From positions 7,420,001-7,484,000 of the forward strand of contig CATNEN010000025.1 of NCBI GenBank assembly GCA_950097015.1: a stretch of 64,000 nt of DNA. The letters are read 5' to 3'. The stretch comes from Macrostomum hystrix (lineage: Eukaryota; Platyhelminthes; Macrostomidae). Position 1 is the stretch's first letter; every line of letters starts with the position of its first letter. Below are positions 1-12,156 of this stretch, piece after piece. The translations under genes and the position numbers were made by a program. Under the pieces are notes generated by a model. That model was not told the DNA's origin. It saw only the letters and a list, made by a program, of their open reading frames with translations, and did no database searches.

Positions 1-135
1 CCAACGGAGATTCTGTACAAGCACCCCAGCATACGCGGTGGTCGAAGGTCGATGGAAACTGATTTAGGGCGTCGTCACAAGGCTGATGAAGACACTGTCT
101 CGGGGGCGCTTATTGAGAAGGAATCAGCGCTCTGA
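1..135 (+). CDS. possible 3'-terminal coding fragment cut by window edge
   Basis: Frame 1 is open from the first base to a TGA at 133-135, giving 44 residues with a charged, hydrophilic composition (HPSIRGGRRSMETDLGRR, then acidic and ending KESAL). The base composition is more GC-rich than the AT-rich DNA that follows, and an AATAAA-like stretch lies near 316-322, as expected for a 3' UTR. I do not recognise the family. It could be the cytoplasmic tail or last exon of a plus-strand gene lying to the left. A 45-codon open frame also arises by chance fairly often, so the call is weak. Confidence 0.3.
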   Translation, partial: PTEILYKHPSIRGGRRSMETDLGRRHKADEDTVSGALIEKESAL

Positions 136-403
136 TTTTCTTGCACTCTGCCATATCGATACTGTATTATCCTTCAGTTTTATCGCTAGTTTTCATTTTC
201 ATCATTCACCTGATTAAATGAACTCTGCCCAATATTTCATGAGTACTTCTTTTACCTGTTCCTGCAAGTAAACAAAACTGTCGTTAAAAAAACTTTATTC
301 GCTTTGATGAAATTAAAAAAAATAAAATATCGCTAGTTTGAATTCGTCGTGAAAGTGGACACGCATCGCGATTTCGAAAAAAAAACTTGTTACGAAGTTG
401 CGA

Positions 404-1133
404 GTTGATGCCGGAATGTGAACAATCTGTTAATCACAGTTGCCATTTGGTGCTGGAATGTGACCAATCTGTTAGGCACTGTTGCCATTTGGTGCTGGAA
501 TGTGACCAATCTGTTAGGCACAGTTGCCATTTGGTGCTGGAATGTGACCAATCTGTTAGGCACTGTTGCCATTTGGTGCTGGAATGTGACCAATCTGTTA
601 GGCACAGTTGCCATTTGGTGCTGGAATGTGACCAATCTGTTAGGCACAGTTGCCATATGGTGCTGGAATGTGACCAATCTGTTAGGCACAGTTGCCATTT
701 GGTGCTGGAATGTGACCAATCTGTTAGGCACAGTTGCCAGTTGGTGCTGGAATGTGACCAATCTGTTAGGCAAAGTTGCCAGTTGGTCCTGGAATGTGAC
801 CAATCTGTTAGGCACAGTTGCCATTTGGTGCTGGAATGTGACCAATCTGTTAGGCACAGTTGCCAGTTGGTGCTGGAATGTGACCAATCTGTTAGGCACA
901 GTTGCCAGTTGGTCCTGGAATGTGACCAATCTGTTAGGCACAGTTGCCATTTGGTCCTGGAATGTGACCAATCTGTTAGGCACAGTTGCCATTTGGTCCT
1001 GGAATGTGACCAATCTGTTAGGCACAGTTGCCAGTTGGTCCTGGAACGTGACCAATCTGTTAGGCACAGTTGCCAGTTGGTCCTGGAACGTGACCAATCT
1101 GTTAGGCACAGTTGCCAGTTGGTCCTGGAACTT
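404..1133. repeat. 42-bp tandem repeat (about 17 copies)
   Basis: The unit contains gttgccatttggtgctgg followed by aatgtgaccaatctgttagg. Variants alternate between tttggtgctgg, agttggtgctgg and agttggtcctgg, and the cctgg form is concentrated in the last third. Because 42 is divisible by three, several frames stay open on both strands. These are artefacts, not a repeat protein. A stray piece of the unit (caatctgttaggcaca) survives at about 1337-1352, outside the array. Confidence 0.95.
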
Positions 1134-2042
1134 CTTGTTTGCTAATTTATTCCTCCCTTTAGCGACCATTAGCAGTGTAATTAAAAAAGGAAAGCTAACA
1201 AACTCGAGGCTTGTTTTTTTTCAGAACAGCGCACTCTTACTTGCTAGTATTAAACCTGTTCGAGCTACAGGCGTAGATAAACAAAACAATGCGCTTTTTG
1301 TATTTATGAACAAAACAACAAAGTTGTTGTTCAATCAATCTGTTAGGCACACAAAGTTGTTGTTGTTATGAACAAACTGCTGCTAAATCGCAGGCAAAGG
1401 CAAACTTTGTAATCAAAGAGCTAAAAAGATAATCAAATGCGGCTGAATATGTACGTGGCACCAGCTTTGAAATCCCAATAAAAAGGGACAATGCAACAGG
1501 CGAATTGACAGTAAAATAGTGAAACAAAAAGGAGGATTGATAGAAATACTTTCTTGACGGAAGGAAAAAATCAGTTGGCATGACTTTTATCTTTCTATAT
1601 TTTTTCTAGGAGTTTAGCTGTCCAGATCAAGCATGTGACTTCTGTTTAAGCCAGTTTTGAGAGGCCCCTTTTAAGGATTCAAAGCTTGCTAGAGCTGAGA
1701 AATCAGAGCTAGAGAGTTGCTGCTTCAGAGTTCGTTAGCTGCCAATAGACACGAATGCTGGGGGTGTATAGAAGCTATGAATGGGCTAGTACTTTAAGAG
1801 AATGCAGCACTAAACTTGTGCATCAGTTGTCATAGTAAGGCAAACTGCTGAAGTTTTCGATCACCATTCGTATTAATCAAGTAAGAAAGTCTATGATCCA
1901 GAGAATATAACTTCACCTAATAGGAGGTATTCAAATAAAGTGAGCTTAACAATAAACGACAAGCAAAAAACTGACCTGGAATATACGAATGTCTGAATTC
2001 TAAAAAGTAATAAGGGCTATTTTGAAAGAGACGACTGGTCCC
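1134..2042. other. non-coding interval
   Basis: AT-rich sequence with no convincing exon. Apart from one stray copy of part of the 42-bp repeat, I see nothing. The right end includes the 3' flank of the minus-strand Vasa-like gene. Confidence 0.6.
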
Positions 2043-4776
2043 TTAATCCCAGTCGTCTTCTTCGACTGCCACAACGGCAGCAGCAGGCGGGGCGGGGCGG
2101 AACACACTGTCCGCAAAGTCGCCATCGTTTGTCTCCTCACGGAATCGGTCCCTGCCAACGCCGCGCCTAGTGTCCCGATTGGCGGCAGTTCGGGCATAAC
2201 CCAACCCGCCACCGCACTGATCGGCGTAGATGTCAAGCCAATCAGGCACGTACTGGTTCGATTTAACAAGCGATCGGCGAATGTCAAAAGCCAGTGGCGA
2301 GTCGCGGCCGTGATCGTAGAACGAGATGGACTTGCCGGTGTTGCCACAGCGGCCGGTGCGGCCAATCCGATGCACGTACATGTCGAAATCGTTCGGCAGA
2401 TCCATGTTGATCACCAGCTCGATGCCGTTGATGTCGACGCCGCGAGCTGACACATTCGTGGCCACTAAAATGGGTAGCTTGCCGCGCTGGAAAGCGTTAA
2501 TAGCGATTTCTCGCTCCCTCTGGAGACGGTCACCGTGTATTGTGGTGCATGGATACTGCCTCTCGGCTAGCATCATTCCAATGAAATCAGCCTGGCGCTT
2601 CGTCTCAACAAACACAAGGATTCGATCATTAGCCTTGCTAGGGTCCGCGCGCCACTCAGCCAGTATGCTAATTAGAGCCATCTGCTTACTCTCCTGCTGC
2701 ACCTCGCGAATCTCTTGTGTCACATCTGGGTTGGCTGCTCCAACCTGACCGACAGTCAGATACAGGTAGTTCTGCAGATACTGACCAGCCAGAGCTTGGA
2801 TCTGGCCAGCGAAGGTGGCGGAGAACATCAGAATCTGACGCTCAGACGGCATCTGTTCCAGGGTCCACGTGACAGAGTCAAGGAAGCCCCTGTCCAGCAT
2901 CTGGTCGGCCTCGTCTAGAACCAGGAAGCGGGTCTTCTTCAGGCTGACGATGTTTCTATCGGCAAAGTCCTTCAGTCGGCCAGGCGTGGCCACTAAGATG
3001 TGGCAGCCGTTGCCTAACTCACCGCGCATGTACTCAGTCTTGGGGCCACCGTAGACGCGCTTGACCATGATATTAGTGCCGGCTAGGAATCCCCTGTATA
3101 AAAAATGCGTATGAAAAAATGCCTCTGACTCTAGCCATGAATAGGGCTCCAATTAAAAAACTCAATGAATAAAACGTACAACGTACTAACGTTCCTCTCC
3201 CTGACCCTAACAATCGTAGTCCTTACCTAGCAAAGTTGTATGTTTGAATGCACAACTCTCTGGTCGGTGCAACTATCAGAGCCAGCGGGTAGGTAGTGTA
3301 CTGAGCAGTGGTCGAGTCGCTCAGGTCCATCTCAGAAATCATCTTGGCCAGAGGAAGCAAAAAGGCCGCAGTCTTGCCTGAGCCTGTCTGAGCGCACGCC
3401 ATCAGGTCTCTGCCCTTCAAAATGATGGGGATGCCGTACTTCTGCACGGGGGTCAGCGTGCTGTATCCATACTTGCGCAGGATGTTCTCCAGCATCACAG
3501 TGGGTAGGCCGATGCCTTCAAAGCTGGTCAGGTAGCCCGGCTTGTCCGAACCCGACACCTCCACATCGATCTTCTCGTACTTGCTAAAGTTGATGCCAGC
3601 GTGAATGGTCCGTTGATAAATCTCGTCTAGCTGAGTCTCCTCTGGCACGTGAGCAGTCGATACAGCGCCAGCATCACCGGATGGAGCATTCGGACATTCC
3701 GCAGACAGATGGCCGGGCTGCTTGCAGCGAAAGCAGGCGCGAGCGTAGGCATTCGGACACTCACGAGCAAAGTGGCCGCTCTCATTGCACTTGTAGCACA
3801 CACCGCCACCACCACCGCCCCCGCCAGCATCAGCATTCGGGCACTCGCGAGCAAAGTGGCCGCTCTCATTGCACTTGTAGCACACGCCGCCACCACCACC
3901 GCCGCCAGCATCGGCACCGCCTCCACCGAAACCTCCTCGGCTGCCAAAGCCACCACTACGACCTCCGTCTTCTCCAGATGATCCGAAGCCACCTCGGTCG
4001 CGGCCACGACCACCGAAGCCTCCATGACCGCTTTCGCCGTCAGTTCCATCGCCTCCAGAAGATACGAAGCCACCACGTCCGCTACCACGACCAAATCCAC
4101 CTCCGCCAGTAGCGTCATCATCGGCAGAAGCGCCCAATCCTCCGCGGCCACCGCCACGACTTCCGAAAGCACTGCCATGACTTCCAAATCCACCTCGGCC
4201 AGTAGCGTCGTCATCGGCAGCAGCGCCAAATCCTCCACGGCCACCGCCACGACTTCCGAAAGCACTGCCATGACTTCCAAATTCACCTCCGCCAGTAGCG
4301 TCAACATCGGTAGCAGCGCGAAATCCTCCGCGGCCACCGCCACGACTTCCGAAAGCACTGCCACGACTTCCAAATCCACCTCCGCCAGTAGCGTCAACAT
4401 CGGCAGCAGCGCCAAATCCTCCGCGGCCACCGCCACGACTTCCGAAAGCACTGCCACGACTTCCAAATCCACCTCCGCCAGTAGCGTCATCATCGGCAGA
4501 AGCGCCCAACCCTCCGCGGCCACCGCCACGACTTCCAAATCCACCTCGGCCAGTAGCGTCGTCATCGGCAGCAGCGCCAAATCCTCCACGGCCACCGCCA
4601 CGACTTCCGAAAGCACTGCCATGACTTCCAAATCCACCTCGGCCAGTAGCGTCGTCATCGGCAGCAGCGCCAAATCCTCCGCGGCCACCGCCACAACTTC
4701 CGAAAGTACTGTCACGACTTCCATTCCATTCGTCTTCTGCTTCGTGCTTTATAATAATTGATCTTCTGCCAGCCAT
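2043..4776 (-). CDS. vasa: Vasa-like DEAD-box RNA helicase, paralogue 1 (866 aa, 2 exons)
   Basis: ATP-dependent RNA helicase of the Vasa/DDX4 (or closely related PL10) type, normally in germ-line and stem-cell granules. Exon 1 is 4776-3227 and exon 2 is 3093-2043. The 133-bp intron has a GTAAGG donor and TACAG acceptor and splits an Arg codon. The start is the ATG at 4776 because all three paralogues begin MAGR and continue to a DEW motif. Order: seven 31-residue FG/RGG-type repeats, Gly-rich linker, three CCHC knuckles (two [15 protein letters not shown], one [14 protein letters not shown]), Q motif [18 protein letters not shown] at 462-469, APTREL at 503-508, DEAD at 577-580, [16 protein letters not shown], and an acidic C-terminal tail ending DDWD typical of Vasa. 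All catalytic motifs are intact. The second helicase domain is clearly diverged from paralogues 2 and 3, while the DEAD region is almost identical to paralogue 2. Confidence 0.93.
4098..4725 (-). repeat. 93-bp coding tandem repeat in Vasa paralogue 1
   Basis: About seven in-frame units of 31 codons (one shortened to 24) encode [15 protein letters not shown], then AAADDDATG or AAADVDATG. The near-identity of neighbouring units implies recent expansion. Paralogues 2 and 3 lack this unit. Confidence 0.9.
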
Positions 4777-5083
4777 GTTAACAAATCTAGCAAGGCTTTG
4801 TTGATCGAGCACACCTGTGTATCAAGCGGTGCAACACTGAAATAAGTTCGTTGGTACATACTAAACGAAAGCAATATAAAACATTTTTTTCTTACTTAGT
4901 TTCATACTTTTAGTTGAGTTTTCTGAACTTTAATTTTCGCTTGAGATAATAGTCAAAACAAACTGAAGGAGTCAATAAAAGTGGAGGATAACGGCCAATA
5001 GAAAAGCGGAAAATTTAAATTGAAAATGATGGGCTCATATGAAAGCGGGAAATTAAAGGCTACAGACAGCTGAAGGGCATAAA

Positions 5084-5790
5084 TATAGCTTTTGCCATTC
5101 AATCTCAGTGTTTTGTCATTCATACTCAGCCCCCATAGAATTAATCCAGCCAGTTGGCGCCGTTTGGCCCATAGACTATCGCTCTGTGCCATTCAATCTC
5201 GGGTTTTGTCATTCAAACTCAGGCTTTAATGTGGAGAAGGAATGTGGATAAGGAATGAACAGGTTATTATTCCTCAGCTCGGCTCATGTAACACAGGACC
5301 GAAAAACTGACTTGTTAAACTTGTTAAACATAATGCAGTCCATACACATTACAAGTCAAACACCTCTAGCATCATAGTGAGGAACATACAGATTTGAGCG
5401 GAATTGTTAATGTCTTGGATCAGAATAGTGCCTCAGAGAAAAGGAATTTGCATAATGCACCGTGGATACAGTCGGATTCAGGCAATCTCCAAGTTTGCGG
5501 CCTTCAGAGTGTCCAGTGCAACGTGGCCCAGGCGCTCCATGTAAGCATATGGCCCATGTAAGTTGGGCCATGTAAGCAAATGCTATGGAAGAAATTTGTA
5601 ATTTAGCTGTCTTTGGGAGGACTGCGTTTGAGAGACCGAGCTTATAAAGCCTGAGTTTTAATAACAAAACCCGAGATTGAATGGCACAGAGCGATAGTCT
5701 ATGGGCCAAACGGCGCCAACTGGCTGGATTAATTCTATGGGGGCTGAGTATGAATGACAAAACACTGAGATTGAATGGCAAAAGCTATAG
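5084..5790. mobile_element. non-autonomous element with ~145-bp terminal inverted repeats
   Basis: Bases 5084-5228 are repeated as a near-perfect reverse complement at about 5645-5790. The outer ends read tatagcttttgccattcaat, and only about three mismatches lie near the inner ends. The 416-bp centre has no meaningful open frame. The structure is that of a foldback or MITE-type DNA element lying between Vasa paralogues 1 and 2. I could not find a clear target-site duplication, so it could instead be a local inverted duplication. Confidence 0.75.
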
Positions 5791-7443
5791 AAGCACAGGA
5801 TTAACGGCTACTAAGTTCGGAAGGACATAAAAACGAGCAACTGAGGAAGCAGACTGACATTTTTTGAACGACTTTAACTGAAAATGCCAAATAATTTAAA
5901 TACTAGCGAATACGTTCATGCGCTACTAATAACATCGAACTATAGTAAATATCGAAAAACTTTTCTAATGCGTGCTCTACGATGTCTACAACATTGCCTC
6001 AAATGATTCTATGCCTAGCTGATTAATAAAGATTCAAGCCAGAATTCGGACATTTTAAAACGTTTATAAAGGAACAACAATTCGTATTCTTTTTTTGCTA
6101 TATTTTTGTCGATGATAGAAAATCGTATCATAAGATGTTTTATTTTTGACGAGAATACAAGCTGATGCACGTGTCGGGCTTTGAATTCAGTACTTGGCAG
6201 TTGCAACTATGAGGAGGACGAAAATACAGACTTCAAGTCCTTTCATACTACTTAGAAACTGTTGGTTTCGTACAACTAGCAATGTTATTGTATGCAACTG
6301 GGTGCTTATGTTCGCAGCGAACAAATCACAGCAAGACAGATTTCAACACAAATTTGGCTAGCCTTGTATTGCCATTCTAGGCCCACTATGGCAACCTGCT
6401 TGTACAAAATAAATGAACAAATAGGAAATAAAGCAACGACCACGGCCATTGCGGCCGGGAACAGCTCAGTACTAGAAACTGCTGCGACGCACGAAAAAAC
6501 AACTTGACCTAAACTGCTACTTCGCGCAACAGAGATTGTAACAGCTACGAAGCTGAACAGGGCCTACTTAAAAACTTTAAAAAATTCCACGGGAAAAATA
6601 CACGTGAGAATTTTGTCGTTAGTTTGTAGATTGCACTATTATTTGCCGCGAATGTTATAACAAAATATAATGAACGCGCATCATGTGAAGTCTAAAAATT
6701 TATACTTCTTAACTATTATTATACATCGCTATAGAAAAATATTGACCAAATAAATGCCACATAGATAACGACAAGGATGTAGAAAATACTAAACAAAAAA
6801 TACCATCAACCAAGAAAATACCATCATGATAATGATTAGTATCATTTAGCCAGCCGAAATGAAGTCGGACAGAGAATGAGAATAACGATGAAGTATTTTA
6901 TATGCGCCCTCTGATTTTTCTGTTAAAAAATATAATTTGGCAGCACAAACGCTAACCTATGACAAGTATACAAGCGTCTTTTAAATTAGACAAACACTTT
7001 ATTAGTACCAAACAGGCGAATAGGAAATATATAAAGCAGAGATCGGAGCAACCGGGGATGCTAAAAAGCCTACAAATATAACATAGAAACATATTTGATT
7101 TTTCAGTTATTAAGGCAACCTTTTGATAAACTATCTGTAACAGTTGCTATTCAAAAAGGCAACTTCAAAACTACCTGCCGATATAAAAAACTTAAACGCA
7201 CAAATTTCCGCCAGCTATAGTCAGCGAAATTTTTTGTAATTTTCAAGGCTTGACAAAGGAGCAGAACCGCCACTTTAATATAAGGCTTGGCCATCGGCCA
7301 AACCAATCGAAATTTTGCAAGCAGACTGCAAATAATAAAATATGAAAATAATTGTTCAAACGGAAGAAAAAACATGCCACAATGGCAAAGCGAAAAAAAT
7401 ATGAACCAGTTATGCGAATGAACGCAGGATACTAGCAACCTCA
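5791..7443. other. intergenic interval between Vasa paralogues 1 and 2
   Basis: AT-rich. The short open frames have no family signature and no coding composition. I see nothing I can support here. The right part is the 3' flank of paralogue 2. Confidence 0.6.
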
Positions 7444-10400
7444 CTAATCCCAGGCCTCTTCTTCAGCAGGTGCAGCAGCAGCAGCCGGGGCGGGCTGGAA
7501 CGCGTTATCAGCGAAGTCGCCTTCGTCAGGCTGTTCGCGGTAACGGTCCCTGGTAACACCACGCCTCATGTCACGACTGGCGCCGCCGAATCTTCCACCT
7601 CCACCCATGCCAACGCCGCCGCCGCCGCCGTCGCCGCACTGGTCGGCGTACACATCCAGCCAGTCCGGAACGGGCTGCCCGTTATCCTGAAGCGTCAGGC
7701 GAAGCTGCAGGGCCAGAGCCGAGTCGCGGCCGTGATCGTAGAACGAGATGGACTTGCCGGTGTTGCCACAGCGGCCGGTGCGGCCAATCCGATGCACGTA
7801 CATTTCGAAATCATTCGGCAGATCCATGTTGATCACCAGCTCGATGCCATTGATGTCGACGCCGCGAGCTGACACATTCGTGGCAACCAGGATTGGATTC
7901 TTTCCCCTCTGGAACTCGCGGAGGGCAATCTCGCGCTCGCGCTGCTCTCGGTCGCCGTGAATCGTCGTGCACGGCAGCTTCTTCTTTTGCGACAGAGCAA
8001 GGCCGACGAAATCCGCTTGGCGCTTTGTCTCGACAAAGATAAGGATTCTGTCCTTCTGTCGGTTGGGATCAGAATGCCACTCGTCAATCACCGACTCCAG
8101 CTCGGCCTGCTTATCGTTCTGCTGCACCTCGCGAATCTCTTGTGTCACATCCGGGTTGGCTGCTCCCACCTTGCCGACAGTCAGATACAGGTAGTTCTGC
8201 AGATACTGACCAGCCAGAGCTTGGATCTGGCCAGCGAAGGTGGCGGAGAACATCAGAATCTGACGCTCAGACGGCATCTGTTCCAGGGTCCACGTAACAG
8301 AGTCAAGGAAGCCCCTGTCCAGCATCTGGTCGGCCTCGTCTAGCACCAGGAAGCGGATCTTCTTTAGGCTGACGATGTTTCTATCGGCAAAGTCCTTCAG
8401 TCGGCCAGGCGTGGCCACCAAGATGTGGCAGCCGTTGCCTAACTCACCGCGCATGTACTCAGTCTTGGGGCCACCGTAGACGCGCTTGACCATGATATTA
8501 GTGCCGGCTAGGAATCCCCTGGAAAAAATGTTTTGTAAATTAAGATTTAATGGCATGGTAATAAATACAAAAGGTTCTTTATTATTCAGTTTAAAAAAAA
8601 TTCAAAATACTGATTTGTTACAGAAGCGTTGAGTCTTCTTGAGCGACAAAAGGGCAAAAAAGGCCAAATAACGCGGTTTTAGATAGACTCACTTAGCAAA
8701 CTCATAGATCTGGATGCACAGCTCTCTTGTAGGCGTGACGATCAGAGCCAGCGGGTAGGTAGTGTACTGAGCAGTGGTCGAGTCGCTCAGGTTCATCTCA
8801 GAAATCATCTTGGCCAGAGGAAGCAAAAAGGCCGCAGTCTTGCCTGAGCCTGTCTGAGCGCACGCCATCAGGTCTCTGCCCTTCAAAATGATGGGGATGC
8901 CGTACTTCTGCACGGGGGTCAGCGTGCTGTATCCATACTTGCGCAGGATGTTCTCCAGCATCACAGTGGGTAGGCCGATGCCTTCAAAGCTGGTCAGGTA
9001 GCCCGGCTTGTCCGAACCCGACACCTCCACATCGATCTTCTCGTACTTGCTAAAGTTGATGCCAGCGTGAATGGTCCGTTGATAAATCTCGTCTAGCTGA
9101 GTCTCCTCTGGCACGTGAGCAGTTGATACAGCGCCAGCATCACCGGATGGAGCATTCGGACATTCCGCAGACAGATGGCCGGGCTGCTTGCAGCGAAAGC
9201 AGGCGCGAGCGTCGGCATTCGGACACTCACGAGCAAAGTGGCCGCTCTCATTGCACTTGAAGCACACGCCGCCACCACCACCGCCCCCGCCAGCATCAGC
9301 ATTCGGGCACTCGCGAGCAAAGTGGCCGCTCTCATTGCACTTGTAGCACACACCGCCACCACCACCGCCCCCGCCGCCGCCAGCATCAGCATTCGGGCAC
9401 TCGCGAGCAAAGTGGCCGCTCTCATTGCACTTGTAGCACACGCCGCCACCACCGCCGCCAGCATCGGCACCGCCTCCACCGAAACCTCCTCGGCTGCCAA
9501 AGCCACCACTACGACCTCCGTCTTCTCCAGATGATCTGAAGCCACCTCGGTCGCGGCCACGACCACCGAAGCCTCCATGACCGCTTTCGCCGTCAGTTCC
9601 ATCGCCTCCAGAAGAACCTAAGCCACCACGTCCGCCGCCACGACTTCCAAATCCACCTCCACCACCGCGACCACCAAATCCACCTCCACTGGAACCACCT
9701 TCATCTGTGTCACCATTGGTGGCTCCAAAACCACCACGGCCTCCGAATCCGCCACCTCGGCTGCCGAATCGACCACTTGATCCACCTTCATCACCATCTT
9801 GATTGGAGGCTCCAAATCCACCACGACCACCTCCACGACCTCCGAAACCACCACGACTTCCAAATCCATCACTTCTGGCAACACCATCTGCAGCATCGTT
9901 GCTAGAAGCGCCAAATCCACCACGACCACGACCGCGTCCACCGAATCCACCTCGGCCGCTATCTCCACCGTCTGTATCATCACCTCGAGATAAACCGAAT
10001 CCGCCACGGCTGCCGCCAAAACCTCCTCGACTATTAGGTCGGGCACCAGAATCTTGGGCATCAGCATTCGGGCATTCTCTTGCAAAGTGACCGCTTTCAT
10101 TGCATTTATAGCAGACAGAAGACGATCCACCACGGCCTGCGCCAAAGCCGCCACCACCACCGCCACGTCTGTTTTGTGAGTCTGCGTTGGGACATTCTCG
10201 AGAGAAGTGACCGCTTTCGTTGCACTTAAAGCAAACGGAGGACGATCCACCACGGCCTCCGCCGAAGCCGCCACCACCACCACGTCTGTCTTGTGAGTCT
10301 GCATTTGGACATTCACGAGAGAAGTGACCGCTTTCGTTGCACTTAAAGCAAACAGAAGAACCACCGCCCCTGCTGCCACCACCGCGACTACCGCCAAATC

Positions 10401-10761
10401 CACCGCGGCTTCCAAAGCCGCCACTTTCCTCATTCTGCGAATCACCTCCGAATCCACCGCGGCCTCCTCCAAAGCCACCTCCTCGGGAGCCAAAGCCACC
10501 GCGACTACCTGAACTAGCAGAGTCACCGTTCTGTGCATCGCCGTTTAAATTTTCGCGGCCGGCGCCGAAGCCACCTCCTCCACGATTAGCTCCAAAGCCG
10601 CCACCTCGGCTGCTGCCGAAGCCACCTCCTCCACCAAATCCATTTGATGCTTCGCCATTAGAAGCACCGACTTCGATATTTATTTTGCTCTTTAAGTCAC
10701 TGGTCAGGTCACCAGACCATTCATCTTCCGTTTCACGCTTGATTGATCCTCTGCCAGCCAT
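7444..10761 (-). CDS. vasa: Vasa-like DEAD-box RNA helicase, paralogue 2 (1047 aa, 2 exons)
   Basis: Exon 1 is 10761-8693 and exon 2 is 8518-7444. The 174-bp intron runs from GTGAGT to CCAG, at the same codon as in the other paralogues. The start is the ATG of [15 protein letters not shown]. This copy carries the most zinc knuckles: seven CCHC motifs (six [16 protein letters not shown], one [14 protein letters not shown]) embedded in a long FGG/RGG region. CCHC knuckles are known in Vasa-related GLH proteins and bind RNA. The helicase core is complete: AQTGSGKT at 635-642, DEAD at 750-753, [16 protein letters not shown], and an acidic Trp-containing tail ending EEEAWD. Oddity: motif Ia reads TPTREL instead of APTREL. 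The region downstream of the knuckles matches paralogue 1 and the second helicase domain matches paralogue 3 almost base for base. Probably functional. Confidence 0.94.
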
Positions 10762-12156
10762 GTATTCAGTCTTGCGATATTTAAATTATCGAAACACTGC
10801 AACGTTATTAAGTGGAGTTTTCGGTTAAGACAGAAACACAAGAATCTTGGATTGGACAAGATTTGCTTTTGTGGAAAGTAAAATAGTGAATCGTTGACGG
10901 CCGACTGGGAGTGTTTTGTGAAAGATTTCTCTTGCTTGAAAAGATAAGGAGACACCGTATTTTAGCTGAAAAAATCGACTATACGCTAGTAGCAGCTACA
11001 AAGAAAACTGCTTAAACGTGGTATATTTAACACTTTAATTTATAATCTAATGGTGTAACTAGTATAATTAAAATAAACAATTGTCAAGACACGCGGTATG
11101 ATTTCTAATACACCGTAGCAAATATGAATCTTGGAAAAAAACTCCTGCATTGTTCTTTTATTTTTCAAGTCTAATTTGCTTCACTTGGGAAGAGATGAAT
11201 AATAATTGTTACCAATTTGGCATGGGAGAGCAACAATGAGTTTTCGGCATAACGTGCAGAATGCACACTTTTGCTAATATATGCAGGTTTTGTTTTACTT
11301 TTAAGTGACCTGACCCGACAGCTTAACCTCACTATAGCTTGTATCAGTTTGACTATTTTGTCTCAAGCGCTGTTTTTTCTTCTCCTAAAATGAATTTTTT
11401 TGAACTGCTGATCCAAAAAAAGCAATTTGTTTTTGCAGGGCAGTATAAAATTGCTTGAACGACTTATTTTCTATCAGTGAAATACAAAGTATAATGGTCT
11501 GAAAACTGGAATATTAGCTAGCAATTTATGAAATAATTACTATACAAGTACATATAAGAATGCGCTGACACAGTGTTAACTTAATAAAAACGGACAAAAT
11601 ATTTATTCATGTCATGCTTGCCAGCTTGGGTGCATAACGAATGAAAATCACAACTGGGAATATAGTCAAATTGAGACATGTTTAAGTTTTATGCCAATAG
11701 AATAAATAAACGAAAATATAATCACTCACCTTTACAATTTTTTGAATATTTTTTGCATCAATGTAGGACACAAAAATAAATATTAAATTTTACGCAAAAA
11801 ACGTTAAATTTGTTTGTGTACAACTGACCCAATGTCGATTCAATTTAAAATACATCGACACCGCAAAAAACGATAATTTATTCTGAGTAAAGAAAAGGCA
11901 GCAAGCCCTCAAAAAATCTAATAATGTGTACAAAATGGTATTCTATTATAAAAGGACACCAGTAAATCTATTGTTCTGAAATAAGAAATAGACAGTTATA
12001 GCACAACTTTACCATTTACAGCTAAATCAGAAAGCACACTCGTAATTCTCCACAAGGTGAAAAACTGGATATAATTATTTTACTTTAACAAGTTAAAACC
12101 AGCTAATTAAAAAGCGTCACAAAAAGGAAGGCTTTTTTAAGTTTACAAAATTCAAC
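10762..12156. other. intergenic interval between Vasa paralogues 2 and 3
   Basis: AT-rich, with no supported gene, no array and no inverted repeat that I can see. It contains the promoter side of paralogue 2 and the 3' flank of paralogue 3. Confidence 0.6.

Noticed and set aside
387-1371. Protein of Asn/Leu/Trp repeats over the 42-bp array
   Set aside because: The unit is divisible by three and both strands are open in several frames; no coding signal beyond the array.
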